Both the position numbers and the translations under genes were made by a program. A stretch of DNA of 64,000 nt from Candidatus Hodarchaeota archaeon (GTDB taxonomy: Archaea; Asgardarchaeota; Heimdallarchaeia; Hodarchaeales; Hodarchaeaceae), in the NCBI GenBank assembly GCA_016839815.1, contig JAEOTM010000032.1:62001-126000 (forward strand), written 5' to 3'. Shown here in pieces: positions 9,569 through 19,285 of the stretch. Numbering within the stretch: position 1 is the stretch's first letter; each line of letters opens with the position of its first letter. The notes under the pieces are model-generated. The model worked only from the letters and a program-made list of their open reading frames with translations, did no database searches and had not been told where the DNA came from.

Positions 9569-9886
9569 TAACCACAAATGAAAATGGTGATATCTATATT
9601 AAGAATTTCTTACCAATTTTGTTCTAAAGACTGATTTTGATAAAAGAATTGGTAAATATAATCGATATACCAGAAATGTCAGAATCAAATCAGGTTAAAC
9701 TACTTAAAAACCCATTATTAATTTTTCATACGAATTTGAAAATCATTCTCCATATTGAGTACTATACACTGAGCTATCATCATCTAGTAAGCTAGTGAAT
9801 TTCTAAATTCCACTTCATTTCATGAAGACCCTATACAAGAATAGTAAACTTGCTAGGTAAAGTTAAATCCCAAAACAAAGGAATAA
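9569..9886. other. Intergenic region upstream of the histone gene
   Basis: An AT-rich stretch with no credible gene. It holds an inverted repeat, TTACCAATT (9610-9618) and AATTGGTAA (9647-9655), a 9-bp stem with a 28-base loop, located 41 bases after the methyltransferase stop. No T-run follows, so it is not a clear terminator. Otherwise I see only A/T-rich sequence leading to the histone promoter. Confidence 0.6.
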
Positions 9887-9896
9887 CTTTATAAAG
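9887..9896 (+). promoter_or_regulatory. TATA box of the histone gene
   Basis: CTTTATAAAG is a strong archaeal TATA element, about 70 bases before the ATG, preceded by a purine-rich stretch (AAAGGAATAA) that could hold a BRE. Transcription would begin near 9920, leaving a leader of about 40 bases. AGGTG at 9951-9955 sits seven bases before the histone ATG. Confidence 0.7.
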
Positions 9897-9962
9897 AGTG
9901 GAAAATTCAAAGTGAATGTCGAATAAATATCGACAGATTTTTCGAGAAAAAGGTGAAAAAAT

Positions 9963-10166
9963 ATGGCAGGATTTGCAAGTGCTCGCGTAGAGAAACTTAT
10001 TCGTAATGCTGGTGCACGTCGTGTATCCGCAGATGCAATTGCTCGTCTTAATGAGGTTTTAACCGATTATGGTATGAACCTCGCTAAATACGCAGTTGAA
10101 ATTGCCCGTCACTCTGGTCGAAAGACCGTTAAGGAAAATGACGTTAAATTAGCCGCAACCAAATAA
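9963..10166 (+). CDS. Archaeal histone
   Basis: A 67-residue single histone fold, the length of HMf-type archaeal histones. Visible are the RKTVKENDVKLA ending with the conserved loop and last helix, RRVSADAIARLNEVL in the second helix and VEKLIRNAGA in the first. It dimerises and wraps genomic DNA. There is no N- or C-terminal tail. The gene is monocistronic, with its own strong TATA box and a T-run after the stop. It is the clearest single marker that the window is archaeal. Confidence 0.97.
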   Translation: MAGFASARVEKLIRNAGARRVSADAIARLNEVLTDYGMNLAKYAVEIARHSGRKTVKENDVKLAATK

Positions 10167-10206
10167 GGTTAACACTAATTACACGTTCTTATATCCTTTA
10201 TCCCCC

Positions 10207-10214
10207 TTTTTTTT
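10207..10214 (+). terminator. Oligo-T terminator after the histone gene
   Basis: A run of eight T following CCCCC, about 40 bases after the histone stop. Archaeal RNA polymerase commonly terminates at such non-template T-tracts without a hairpin. Confidence 0.6.
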
Positions 10215-10254
10215 ATACTAAACAACCTGACAGATAATAGTGAGCAATGAAAAA

Positions 10255-10668
10255 TTAGTTTTCAATCGGGCGTTCTTCCCGTGTAACCGATTTAAGTTTT
10301 TCAGTTTGAAGTTGCTGTATTCGATCTATTTCAGCGAGTAGATTGCGTATACTAGTTGGTTTAGTAAAAAAGCCAATAGCACCCGATTCCAATGCTTCTT
10401 TTTCAACACGTTTTTCCGCAGAAACAAACAAAACTTTAGCATGAGGATTTTTCTTTAATATTTCTTTCATAGCAACGAGGCCATCAAGAACTGGCATACG
10501 ATAATCCATGATAATAATATCTGGCTTAATAGGAAGTTCTGAGAATTTTTCAATCGCTTCTTTCCCGTTACTGGCACTATCTACAACATCGTGACCTTCC
10601 ATCATTAATAATTTGGAATAGATCATGAGTAAATCTCTTTCATCGTCTACTAAGAGAATCCGTGCCAT
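10255..10668 (-). CDS. Single-domain response regulator (CheY-like)
   Basis: A 137-residue receiver domain with all key residues: acidic pair Asp8/Asp9, phosphoacceptor Asp55 in IIIMDYRMP, switch Ser83 in FVSA, and Lys103 in FFTKPTS. It is followed only by about 25 residues of charged tail (QLQTEKLKSVTREERPIEN). With no output domain it probably works as a phosphate shuttle or by protein contact. It is convergent with the histone gene. No kinase is adjacent; the nearest histidine kinase of the window is at 58.5 kb. Confidence 0.93.
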   Translation of the reverse strand: MARILLVDDERDLLMIYSKLLMMEGHDVVDSASNGKEAIEKFSELPIKPDIIIMDYRMPVLDGLVAMKEILKKNPHAKVLFVSAEKRVEKEALESGAIGFFTKPTSIRNLLAEIDRIQQLQTEKLKSVTREERPIEN

Positions 10669-10906
10669 TATTAATCCTCAATCTGATAGAATATATCGAT
10701 TTAATGCGATTTTTTTTTTGAGAATAACATTTAGGGTGTCATGTTTAGTAATTTCTATATTGCGTCACTATATTTATTAAACTCACTATATAAATTCGAA
10801 GAATTATAAGAAAATACTGTGAAGGGATTCATTCTCTTTCTAATTATGATACTCACATTAAGCAAAAATGATTTTATTAAATTGAAGGAGTTACTAGAGT
10901 TTTAGC

Positions 10907-11506
10907 CTAGATTAAATCTAACGCATCTTTCAATTGATCTTTTTCTTTGTCTGTAAGGCCTTCCTTGCTAGGAATTAACAAATCAGATTCCCCTGTAAGG
11001 GACATAGAAATCTGGAGTGATTTATCAAGATAGTAAGAAGCTTTTTCTTCCATCTTTTTATGCTTATAAGCAGCTGAAATAATATATAAACTAGTAGCAA
11101 TTCCCTTTACATATCCGATATCCTGAGTGACTTCTAAAGCTTCCTCAGTGAAATCAAAGGCCTTTATGAAATCCTTTCTCTCCATAGCAAGGACCCAAGC
11201 TAAATTCAACAACGCCTCAGCCGTCCCACGTTTATATTTGTGCACACGAGCGTTTGTTAATGCTGTAGCTGTTACTTCCAAGAATTGCTCGAATGCGTTG
11301 TTCTTCCAATGAAGAATACCAAGAGCATTCTGAACATCAATTTCAGGGATAACACTTTCCAGTTTAGCTGCTTCTTTTAGTGTCTCTTCTAATAGTAAAA
11401 TCGCTTTTGAATAAGCTCCTTCTTCTGCAAGGGAAACAGATTTATTTAGTATCGCCTTGAACTTATCGATTACCTTGGGGTCGAGTTTTTTCTTCTGGTC
11501 GGCCAT
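10907..11506 (-). CDS. TPR-repeat protein
   Basis: An all-helical protein of about 199 residues built of tetratricopeptide-like helix pairs (for example GAYSKAILLLEETLKEA, GTAEALLNLAWVLAMERKDFIKAFDFTEEALEV and EKASYYLDKSLQIS). It is a protein-protein interaction scaffold with no catalytic features. The ATG at 11506 (MADQKKK) is preferred over a TTG at 11536 because GTGAG lies just upstream of it. Its location next to a receiver protein on the same strand could suggest signalling, but nearly 240 bases separate them. Confidence 0.82.
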   Translation of the reverse strand: MADQKKKLDPKVIDKFKAILNKSVSLAEEGAYSKAILLLEETLKEAAKLESVIPEIDVQNALGILHWKNNAFEQFLEVTATALTNARVHKYKRGTAEALLNLAWVLAMERKDFIKAFDFTEEALEVTQDIGYVKGIATSLYIISAAYKHKKMEEKASYYLDKSLQISMSLTGESDLLIPSKEGLTDKEKDQLKDALDLI

Positions 11507-11765
11507 TTTGCTCACTTTGCGAGCTCTGAGAAGCAATCTGTTCCTTACTTCTGTATTCCTTTGCTATTCAGCAGCGGTTTTCTGAATTCATTACTACGTC
11601 TTTTTCATATTGCACTACCTAAATAATATTTCCTATTAGAGTTCACTCTTTGATGACCAATACACATACACTTTTTGAGATCTAGTACAAAATGATGGAT
11701 TTCAACTATCATTATTGGGTGGTATGTTTAGTACCTGAATTCTAGGCCGTGGATGGTGTAAAATA

Positions 11766-12482
11766 GTGCAATGCTCAGGAAATTATGTGGTGGGAAAATT
11801 TCTTAACAGGCCAAATAGATTTCTTGCTGAAATTCAAATTTCTCCTTCAGAAGAAGTTCATTTAGCTCATGTCCCTGATCCTGGTCGTTTACGTGAACTA
11901 CTAATTCCAAGTGTACAGGTCCTTCTAGAAAAACATGATAATCCAAGAAGAAAAACTAGATTCTCTTTAGTAGGAGTGAATTATAATTCTACCTGGGTGA
12001 ATATAGATTCACAGCTCAGTAATCGTCTTTTCAAAGAGGAATATTATAAGATTAAGCGGTATCAGGGATTTAAGCTATTAAAATCAGAGTTCACTTTTCA
12101 AAAATCGAGATTTGACTTTCTGATGGAGGATCGAACTGACACACTAGATTCCAAGAAAGTATTGATTGAAGTTAAAAGTGCAACACTGGTAAAGGGAACT
12201 ACTGCGATGTTTCCTGATGCACCGACATTACGAGGAACTCGACATGTAAAGGAACTTATTGACGCTTTATCCTGTGGGTATAGTGCTGAGATAGTATTTT
12301 TAACAAAACGAAACGACGCTAAGAATTTCAAACCATATAAGGAGATGGATCCGCCTTTTTATGAGGCCCTAGTGCAAGCAAAAGCGGTAGGAGTTAATTT
12401 ATGCGCAATAATTTGTATTTACGACCCAATTGTATCAAAAACAATATCAATCTTAAAAGAGATTCCCATAATTGGTGTTTAA
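11766..12482 (+). CDS. sfsA: SfsA family nuclease-like protein
   Basis: A 238-residue SfsA homologue. The N-terminal OB-like part has NRFLAEI and AHVPDPGRLRELL; the C-terminal part is the PD-(D/E)xK nuclease-like core with FDFLMEDR, VLIEVKSATLV and the family signature FPDAPTLRGTRHVKEL. In bacteria SfsA was described as a DNA-binding protein affecting sugar fermentation; the real biochemical role in archaea is not settled. The start is GTG with GGATGGTG upstream. It is a stand-alone gene. Confidence 0.93.
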   Translation: MQCSGNYVVGKFLNRPNRFLAEIQISPSEEVHLAHVPDPGRLRELLIPSVQVLLEKHDNPRRKTRFSLVGVNYNSTWVNIDSQLSNRLFKEEYYKIKRYQGFKLLKSEFTFQKSRFDFLMEDRTDTLDSKKVLIEVKSATLVKGTTAMFPDAPTLRGTRHVKELIDALSCGYSAEIVFLTKRNDAKNFKPYKEMDPPFYEALVQAKAVGVNLCAIICIYDPIVSKTISILKEIPIIGV

Positions 12483-12637
12483 ACTTATATGGTTTTAAAA
12501 TGGGAATATTAATCCATTTTTAACTTTATTTTCAGGTTCTCCTCGATGAAGGTTAAAAATATTTCATTTTCTTGATTTCAGGAGCTTTGAAAACGAATAA
12601 ACTATGGAATATTACTTAAACGTAGGTTTTTCACACA

Positions 12638-12646
12638 TTTATATTA
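12638..12646 (+). promoter_or_regulatory. TATA box of the DNA polymerase IV gene, apparently leaderless
   Basis: TTTATATTA is centred about 25 bases before the ATG at 12667, so transcription should begin at or beside the start codon. No ribosome site is visible, which fits a leaderless mRNA. Confidence 0.5.
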
Positions 12647-12666
12647 AGTCATAGAAATCGCTAAGA

Positions 12667-13782
12667 ATGACGGTAACGAGAGTGTGGGAACATGTTATTG
12701 CCCATGTGGATCTAGACGCCTTTTTCGCGAGTGTACATATAAAAATTTCTCCTTTTTTAAAGTCTTATCCTGTTATAATTGGTTCAGATCCTCAAGCAGG
12801 GAAAGGAAGGGGTGTTGTATCTACATGTTCCTACGAAGCAAGAAAATTTGGGCTTCATTCTGGAATGCCAATTTCAACAGCATATAGACTCTGTCCAGAT
12901 GGAATATATGTCTGTTCAGGGAGAGAGGTTTCCTTTACTAATTATCATTCAGAATCTGAAAAAGTAATGGCCATTCTAAAGCATTATAGTCCTATATTCC
13001 AAAGTGCGGGTTTGGATGAGGCGTATTTAGACATAACTAATGAATGGACTAAGTATGGAGACACTCCAGAAGCAATCGCTCTAGATATTCAGTCAAGGAT
13101 CCAGAAAGAACTCGCACTACCAATTTCAGTAGGTATTTCAGAGACAAAGTCAATTGCAAAAATTGCTTCTGATCTAAACAAACCCAACGGAATCGCAATA
13201 GTGCCGAATGAAAAGATACCTGAAATTCTTTACTCCTTACCAGTAAGAAAAATTATTGGAGTGGGGAAAAAAACCGAACAGGTTCTTATCCGTAAGGGTT
13301 TAAAGACAATCGGAGATATCGCGCTTACTTCCCGAGAAAAACTCTTCCTCTTGTTAGGAGATTATGGTTTACATTTACAAAAAGTTGTTCATGGGAAGAA
13401 TTTTCGTCCTGTTGGTTACTTTAGAGGGGAGAGAAAATCAATAAGTTCAGAAAGAACCTTTCGAACAGATCAAAATGACTGGAATATTATAGATTCTAAG
13501 GTCAGAGAAATCACAAAGAAACTAGTGAATAGGTTACAGAAGTATCATCTTTTGACAAGAACAATTAGCATCAAAATTCGTTTCGAAGGATATGTCACAT
13601 ACACCCGTAGTTCTAGCTTTACGAATTATCTCAACGCTAAATCAGTTATTCTGAGAAAGACAAACTCTTTATTAGAAGAATTTAGAACATCACCCAAAAA
13701 AGTTCGTTTAATCGGAGTTAGAGTATCGAATTTAAAGAAACAAGGTGGTCAAAAGGAATTATCTCTATTTCTTCTCGAATGA
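12667..13782 (+). CDS. dinB: DNA polymerase IV (Y family, translesion)
   Basis: A 371-residue Y-family polymerase. Catalytic acidic residues are in DLDAFF (Asp15) and LDEAYLD (Asp117/Glu118); GRGVVSTCSYEARKFGLHSGMP is the fingers motif. VGISETKSIAKIASDLNKPNG and the helix-hairpin-helix after VRKIIGVGKKTEQVL form the thumb. The little-finger domain follows from about 240. The last ten residues, QKELSLFLLE, match a PIP box (QxxLxxF-hydrophobic) for binding the PCNA clamp. It copies across damaged bases at low fidelity. Length and order are complete. Confidence 0.95.
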   Translation: MTVTRVWEHVIAHVDLDAFFASVHIKISPFLKSYPVIIGSDPQAGKGRGVVSTCSYEARKFGLHSGMPISTAYRLCPDGIYVCSGREVSFTNYHSESEKVMAILKHYSPIFQSAGLDEAYLDITNEWTKYGDTPEAIALDIQSRIQKELALPISVGISETKSIAKIASDLNKPNGIAIVPNEKIPEILYSLPVRKIIGVGKKTEQVLIRKGLKTIGDIALTSREKLFLLLGDYGLHLQKVVHGKNFRPVGYFRGERKSISSERTFRTDQNDWNIIDSKVREITKKLVNRLQKYHLLTRTISIKIRFEGYVTYTRSSSFTNYLNAKSVILRKTNSLLEEFRTSPKKVRLIGVRVSNLKKQGGQKELSLFLLE

Positions 13783-13905
13783 AGAAAATAAGTCAGATTT
13801 AACTCAAATTACTCCATCATCTAGCTCTGAGTATTCAAGAACCTTAAAAAAATTTAAGCACCTAGACAACATTATCTCAATGTAATTATACCGAGGTTTC
13901 CTACA

Positions 13906-15471
13906 ATGGTATACCGATTATCAAAAATGCGTTTTAAAACACAAATACTCTTTTTCTGTGTAATATGGATATTTTCAGCTATTCTAGCGATTTCAGGTGC
14001 AATGGTCATCACTACTGCAGCCATCCTACCAAGCACTCCTTATGATATCCGAGAAAACCCATTAGTTAGCGAGATTAGACAAGATATGGGTCCTTGGCAA
14101 AATTGGAATTATTATAATGAAGAATCTGGAATGTGGTATCAACATGTAACCGTTCAAGATCAGGAAGGAAAATTAGTGGCATATGAGTCAGGAGGAGATC
14201 GGATTCCTGACTTTCGGCCATATCGACTAGAAGAAGTGAGAGAGAATGGATTGGTAGTCTTTTTCACAGATGTAAAAATTCTTAACTTCTTTTACAATGA
14301 CCCTAACACAAATAATTTTACACACTATGCCGTGAATATCGGTTTTCGTGAAGCGATATGGGTAGATATTGTTAGACATGAGTTAATCCCCCACTATCAG
14401 CCTCATAAATCATTTCCAATTTTTCTTGCAGGTGCAGACGGAACAACAAGTGGAGCTGATCGTGCTGAAGAAGAGTCCCTAGGGAAGTACTACGTTGTCA
14501 GTAATCGACCAATTTTAGATTGGTTAAAACAAATAATTACTGAGATCAGTGAGAATTTTGTTAGAGAGTTCTTTTTTGTGGGAAATTTACTACTAATTAC
14601 AGTAGCAGTTGGTGGAGGAGCTAGTATTCTCACATCCTTTGCATTGATAATATTTCGTATCGTACGTCTTTTAGGAGGTAGGTTTTGGACATATACCGTA
14701 TTAAAAATGCTAAATGGTAGAACCGGTAAGATAATTGGATATATTCCTTTCTTTGACTTTGATGGTGAGACATACATTGAAGAAAGCTTTGTAAATACCA
14801 TCAATCTTTCAGGTGTTCGGTCTACACTTGGGGAATTATATAGACAGAGAGCTTATGATATCTTATTCTTTCCTACAGCATTAGCAGCTATTCTTACAAT
14901 ATTTTTTGTGCAAAATTCTCCCCTTGAAAATAAATCTCTTGCCCTTGCTTGGAGTCCTATTCTTTCTCCGTTTGTCTTACTTATTCTGATGTTTTATTTC
15001 CCAGTTATTTGGAGTTTTAATGAAGGTGGATTTAAACGTATTCAATCAAGTCCACAAGGAGATCTTATTGCCGTAAAACCTCTTGGGAAAATATTAAGAG
15101 ATGGATTAGGTATTATCTTTGGATTTTCTGGCTTAATATCACTTGGAGCACTAGCAATTCAAGTAACAGAGAGTTTTGCGGGTCAAGCTACTTCCTCTGA
15201 AGGTATTCAAGTAGCTGGATTCTCCTTGGACTTATTTGGAATCGCATTACTTGTACTATGGACAATTGGCCTTTTTCTGATTCTTCTTGCATCAGTACTT
15301 GTTGGTGCATCATTGATTGCAGTTGCATACCTTCAATCAACTCATCTAAACACCATTAAAGAACTAAGAGAAAGAGCTGAAAAAGATAAAGTGATAAGTA
15401 ACTTTGGATCTCTATCCACCCAATTCAAACCTAAAGGTATCGAAACGATCTATTCTATCGATAATGAATGA
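13906..15471 (+). CDS. Multi-pass membrane protein of unknown function
   Basis: I do not recognise the family. The 521-residue protein has an N-terminal membrane helix (about 8-38), an extracytoplasmic domain of about 190 residues rich in Trp/Tyr/Asn (WQNWNYYNEESGMWYQHV), then about five to six more helices (around 220-250, 320-340, 350-375, 400-425, 440-485). The loop between helices two and three carries a soluble segment. An internal Met (residue 8) is an alternative start. It may be a sensor or a subunit of a surface assembly. It is monocistronic and followed by a T-run. Confidence 0.8.
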   Translation: MVYRLSKMRFKTQILFFCVIWIFSAILAISGAMVITTAAILPSTPYDIRENPLVSEIRQDMGPWQNWNYYNEESGMWYQHVTVQDQEGKLVAYESGGDRIPDFRPYRLEEVRENGLVVFFTDVKILNFFYNDPNTNNFTHYAVNIGFREAIWVDIVRHELIPHYQPHKSFPIFLAGADGTTSGADRAEEESLGKYYVVSNRPILDWLKQIITEISENFVREFFFVGNLLLITVAVGGGASILTSFALIIFRIVRLLGGRFWTYTVLKMLNGRTGKIIGYIPFFDFDGETYIEESFVNTINLSGVRSTLGELYRQRAYDILFFPTALAAILTIFFVQNSPLENKSLALAWSPILSPFVLLILMFYFPVIWSFNEGGFKRIQSSPQGDLIAVKPLGKILRDGLGIIFGFSGLISLGALAIQVTESFAGQATSSEGIQVAGFSLDLFGIALLVLWTIGLFLILLASVLVGASLIAVAYLQSTHLNTIKELRERAEKDKVISNFGSLSTQFKPKGIETIYSIDNE

Positions 15472-15515
15472 GCATTAACTAGATTAATTATAGTTAACTT
15501 ATATCTCATTCTTTC

Positions 15516-15525
15516 TTTTTTTTTT
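15516..15525 (+). terminator. Oligo-T terminator
   Basis: Ten consecutive T about 45 bases after the stop of the membrane protein gene, inside a pyrimidine-rich stretch. This fits archaeal intrinsic termination. Confidence 0.6.
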
Positions 15526-15643
15526 AATTTTCAATCTAAAAACAGATTACGATTATCAAAAACAATCAACGATTGAGAATCTGCGATGCCCGAAAGAAAG
15601 TCATATTAAAAGATTAGTGAGTAAGGCCAGATAGGTAATATTA

Positions 15644-16174
15644 GTGGATAAAATACAGCTTCGTGAGTTTTTTGAAGAATATGAAACTATAGATGCAAAT
15701 AACTACTCCCATCTTTTTGATCTAATTAGGAGAATAGTGAGCAGAGTTCTAAGAAAATCACGACCAGGCATTTTATTAGGATTAGAAGATTTAGGTTTTC
15801 ATCCTCAGGGGTTTGTTGGAGGCTATCACCGAGTTGGTACAAACGAAATATATCTAAACAGAAATGTATTACAGATGATGCGAGAAGAAACTCCTAAAGA
15901 TCATTATAAAGCCTACCTATTTCATCTGCTCCTTCATGAGTACATTCACTCAATAGGAGTCATCGATGAGCATAAAACTAGAGATTTTACAGCAATAATC
16001 TCAAGAGCAATATTTGATACAAAGCATCCTGTGTATAAAATTGCAGCTTGGGGTCTTAACGCTCTCTTCCCCCATGAATTTTACGAGGGACACTTTGAAC
16101 CTGAAGAGCATACTCCAAGAAATATTGAATTCATACAACTAGAACATCATGATAGTCGATTAACATATATCTGA
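15644..16174 (+). CDS. Putative zinc metalloprotease-like protein (HExxH)
   Basis: A 176-residue soluble protein with a clear zinc signature, LLLHEYIHSIG, followed by DEHKTRDF, which could supply a third ligand. The preceding TNEIYLNRNVL strand is the edge strand usual in minimal gluzincins, and the order 'edge strand, HExxH helix, later helix' supports a minimal peptidase fold. There is no signal peptide, so it would act in the cytoplasm. The start is GTG with AGGT about ten bases upstream. The substrate is unknown, and so is whether it is active. Confidence 0.75.
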   Translation: MDKIQLREFFEEYETIDANNYSHLFDLIRRIVSRVLRKSRPGILLGLEDLGFHPQGFVGGYHRVGTNEIYLNRNVLQMMREETPKDHYKAYLFHLLLHEYIHSIGVIDEHKTRDFTAIISRAIFDTKHPVYKIAAWGLNALFPHEFYEGHFEPEEHTPRNIEFIQLEHHDSRLTYI

Positions 16175-16327
16175 CGTCAAACTTCGGTAATAAATAGCCT
16201 AGTTCCTTCTAGGTGTCATTTTTTTGGTACTTCCCGATTTCCCTCAATAATCCACCCTTTCTGTTTGAAGCTTAACTTCATAGTAGAACAACTTTTAAAT
16301 TCCAAAAGAAATTACTGAGGTTGTGAA

Positions 16328-16576
16328 TTGGTTATTGTGAAAAAAATCGGCGGATTAGCAAAGGGAGCTACAAAGGGAGTAGTAAAAGAGGCAATGAGTA
16401 CTGTATTACAAACAGCTGTAAAAGAAATTATCGTAGAAACTGGTGCAAAAGACTTAGCGAAAGAACAACTACTCGATGCTGGAAAAAAGATTATGGGAGA
16501 TAAATCTATCCCAAATAAACAAAAAATTGAGAAAGAAATCTTAAAAACACTGATTAAAAAAGAATTAGGATTATAG
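16328..16576 (+). CDS. Small basic hypothetical protein, 82 aa
   Basis: A small Lys-rich, helical protein with a Gly/Ala-rich N-terminus (KKIGGLAKGATKGVVKEAM) that could form an amphipathic helix. The TTG start is favoured because GAGG (16317-16320) lies seven bases upstream; a GTG nine bases further in is the alternative. I recognise no domain. Even codon use and the ribosome site argue that it is a real gene. Confidence 0.6.
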   Translation: MVIVKKIGGLAKGATKGVVKEAMSTVLQTAVKEIIVETGAKDLAKEQLLDAGKKIMGDKSIPNKQKIEKEILKTLIKKELGL

Positions 16577-16654
16577 AAGACATTAGAGACTTAATCCTAA
16601 AATAATCATCTGTTATCTATTTTTCATATAAATTCACTTTAAAACGAAGAGGAC

Positions 16655-18811
16655 TTATATACTGTTTTTTCCTGAATTAATGGGATTTGTAACCTTAGTA
16701 CCTGGTTGATTATTAGCTACCGTATTCTGTAATAGAGACATAGATTCATTTCTCCATTTTTTTCTTTCTAAACGGATTTTCAAAGACGAGAGTTCCATAT
16801 AAATAGCGAGAATAAGTACTATGACAATATTTATTGTTGCATAAATATCTCCACTAAAATTCTTGGTAATAGACCCTAGAAATAAGCAAAACAGAAGGAT
16901 TCGACTAACATTCACGAAGAAGACCATTATTATCCCTTCAGGTTTCTTTCGTATGAATTGAAACCATTGAATAACAACCAAAATGAAAATTTGCAATCCT
17001 AGTGCTGCTACCAAGTGTCCACTCCAGATTGTAAATCCCCCAATCTGATATACAATAGAACTGTCATTCACCGCGCTGATAGAGTAGATAGGAATGTTAT
17101 AAGACCCATCTATACTTAATCCAGTCAGCAAAATTAACACGAAAAGTAGAATTTCATAAACCAAACCCGAAAGTAATGTAAATGAGATGAAGACAGCAGA
17201 AAGAAAAGAAAAAATTGGGCTTAGAATGAGATACAATAGTGTCCAAAGGGTAGAAATTAATTGAAATAGTCCCGATCCATTTTTTTGAGACCTAGAATCA
17301 CCAGAGACGTCACCAGGATGAATATGGGAACGACTATTTTGTATAACTGAAGATTGCGGGGAAATTTGTGTTGAAGTAGATTTGATTTCAGCTCGGGAAG
17401 GAGATTTTGAAGCAGTAGATTTCTGAATCTCCAGATGTGAAGAAGGTGAAACAGAATCACGACCTAAATAATGTAATCCACTGATTATTGATCTTTTTAA
17501 GGCAAGATGTCGTTGAAATCCCACCGTAATTTCGAAAATAAGGTAAGTGCATGGTAGTAGTAAACTTAGAAACACTCCATATGACCCAAAGTAGTCCCAA
17601 AAGTAGTCGTAGCTATATGCAACAAGCATCATTAATGAGCGAATACCGAGTAATCTACCAATCCAGAAACTAGAGCTATTCAACTTAAAGGAGGATCCAT
17701 TAATCTCATCTTCGGATGAAAAGCTGATTACTATCAATGCTATAAGGATTCCACTAGCTAATAAAAGATGGATAGATAAAACTGGTAACAATCGTTCGGT
17801 TTCAAAATAATAAAATTCGCTGATGAAAATGATCTCTCCCCATCCATACCCCCAAGCAAAGAAGAAACTAATCAGGAGAAAAATTCCACTAAGAAGCAAT
17901 GTAAGTCGTTCACCTGTGGAATAATCTTGAAAAGTCCCACTCCACTTGTTTAGTTTATTGTTCATATCTGATATTATCTCATTATTTTCTATTGAGTTGG
18001 CTAAAGCAATCAGTGAGGGAGAAATTGTTTGAATCCATAGCTGACTTTTTAACTGTCTTTCAAGCAATAATTCTCCCGCAATTAATATTGGAACAGCTAT
18101 TATGGCTTCCCAAGGTAATGGTAATAATGAGCCTTTGAGGAGGAGGATAAGAAAACCTATTCGTGCAATTGTGATTATAACAGTATCATCAGAAACTCTA
18201 GAAAATTCTCTTATTGCCATTCTTCTCTTCCATTTCAAGATTAACCATCCTTCAAAGAAGAGGAAAACCAAGAACCATAATATCGAAATGGAGAGATATT
18301 CCTCTATTAAATACTGAATATTACCATAAGAGAAAGTAGTTTGCCCCATGTAACCAAAAGGTCGTATTACTACCATTATTATAGCTGAAATATAGATGAA
18401 AGCTGATATAATTCTAAAAAATGCGAATATTTTGTTTCTTCGAAGCTGAGATAAATAACTAGCAGATATTCGGGGGGTAGAAAAGGCCTTTTTATGAGTA
18501 ATACCTTTAAATTTCTGATTTTCTTTCTGTTTTAATGGAATTGTTGTCGTTAGATCAACTTCCTCATCATCGGATTCTAAATACTGATCACATATTTCAG
18601 AGGGAGAACCACACTCTTCCATAGCCTGTAAAACATTTGAATGGGTAATAGTGACTTCTGTAGCAAGTTCATTGCTCCTAATATACATAAAGTCATTAAT
18701 CTCAGTAAGTAAGGTATCAATTTCATTTGGATGCATTTTACAGGTCGATTTCATATATTCCTCAATATTATCAATGTAAGAGCGAATTAATTCCCTTGCA
18801 TCAGTATTCAT
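16655..18811 (-). CDS. HAAS-domain multi-pass membrane protein paired with PadR
   Basis: The N-terminal 90 residues (RELIRSYIDNIEEYM, CGSPSEICDQYLES) look like a HAAS domain, the helical module often encoded next to PadR regulators that links them to a membrane effector. After a charged linker come roughly a dozen hydrophobic segments in two blocks, separated by a Ser-rich loop (about 455-520). The start at 18811 (MNTDAREL) is preferred to 18859 because it begins 10 bases after the PadR stop and exactly at the domain. The likely role is sensing or membrane homeostasis under PadR control. The substrate is unknown. Confidence 0.82.
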   Translation of the reverse strand: MNTDARELIRSYIDNIEEYMKSTCKMHPNEIDTLLTEINDFMYIRSNELATEVTITHSNVLQAMEECGSPSEICDQYLESDDEEVDLTTTIPLKQKENQKFKGITHKKAFSTPRISASYLSQLRRNKIFAFFRIISAFIYISAIIMVVIRPFGYMGQTTFSYGNIQYLIEEYLSISILWFLVFLFFEGWLILKWKRRMAIREFSRVSDDTVIITIARIGFLILLLKGSLLPLPWEAIIAVPILIAGELLLERQLKSQLWIQTISPSLIALANSIENNEIISDMNNKLNKWSGTFQDYSTGERLTLLLSGIFLLISFFFAWGYGWGEIIFISEFYYFETERLLPVLSIHLLLASGILIALIVISFSSEDEINGSSFKLNSSSFWIGRLLGIRSLMMLVAYSYDYFWDYFGSYGVFLSLLLPCTYLIFEITVGFQRHLALKRSIISGLHYLGRDSVSPSSHLEIQKSTASKSPSRAEIKSTSTQISPQSSVIQNSRSHIHPGDVSGDSRSQKNGSGLFQLISTLWTLLYLILSPIFSFLSAVFISFTLLSGLVYEILLFVLILLTGLSIDGSYNIPIYSISAVNDSSIVYQIGGFTIWSGHLVAALGLQIFILVVIQWFQFIRKKPEGIIMVFFVNVSRILLFCLFLGSITKNFSGDIYATINIVIVLILAIYMELSSLKIRLERKKWRNESMSLLQNTVANNQPGTKVTNPINSGKNSI

Positions 18812-18821
18812 TTCTTTCAAC

Positions 18822-19217
18822 TTAACTACCTCTTTCTTGCTTATAAGTGTGAATTTCATTATACCAGTTTTGAATGGACATATGATAAGTAAAATATGTT
18901 TGAATCATTGATTCAATCATCTGTTCACCAGTAGTAGTAATAGTATATATTCTACGGGGCATACCTGGAGATTCTATGTCTTCAGCAATTATTGATGTAA
19001 TTAAACCGTCGAGTTCCATTCGTTTGAGCAATGGATATACAGTCCCAGCCTTCAATGGAATTTTAGTCTCTCTAAGCATCTTAATTAACCCATAACCATG
19101 CGCTTCTTCAGTATGTAAACGGATTAGTAACAAGATCATCAATTTTAATAATCCACGTCGTAAATCACGTTCCCAATTTTGGATAATAGTGGGAGCATCT
19201 CTGGAATCTGTGTCCAC
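18822..19217 (-). CDS. PadR family transcriptional regulator
   Basis: A 131-residue winged-helix protein. It has the PadR N-terminal helix LRRGLLKLMILLLI, the conserved EEAHGYGLIKMLRE, the wing KAGTVYPLLKRMELDGLITS, and a C-terminal helix for dimerisation. The start is GTG. It is the first gene of an operon with the HAAS membrane protein, the arrangement usual for PadR-HAAS pairs. A palindrome (19286-19298) lies about 70 bases upstream and is a candidate operator. The inducer is unknown. Confidence 0.92.
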   Translation of the reverse strand: MDTDSRDAPTIIQNWERDLRRGLLKLMILLLIRLHTEEAHGYGLIKMLRETKIPLKAGTVYPLLKRMELDGLITSIIAEDIESPGMPRRIYTITTTGEQMIESMIQTYFTYHMSIQNWYNEIHTYKQERGS

Positions 19218-19285
19218 GTTGCTTCTGTTACTATTTGACAGCTTTCATGCCCCAATGACGTTTTCTAATTAAATACTACTTATGT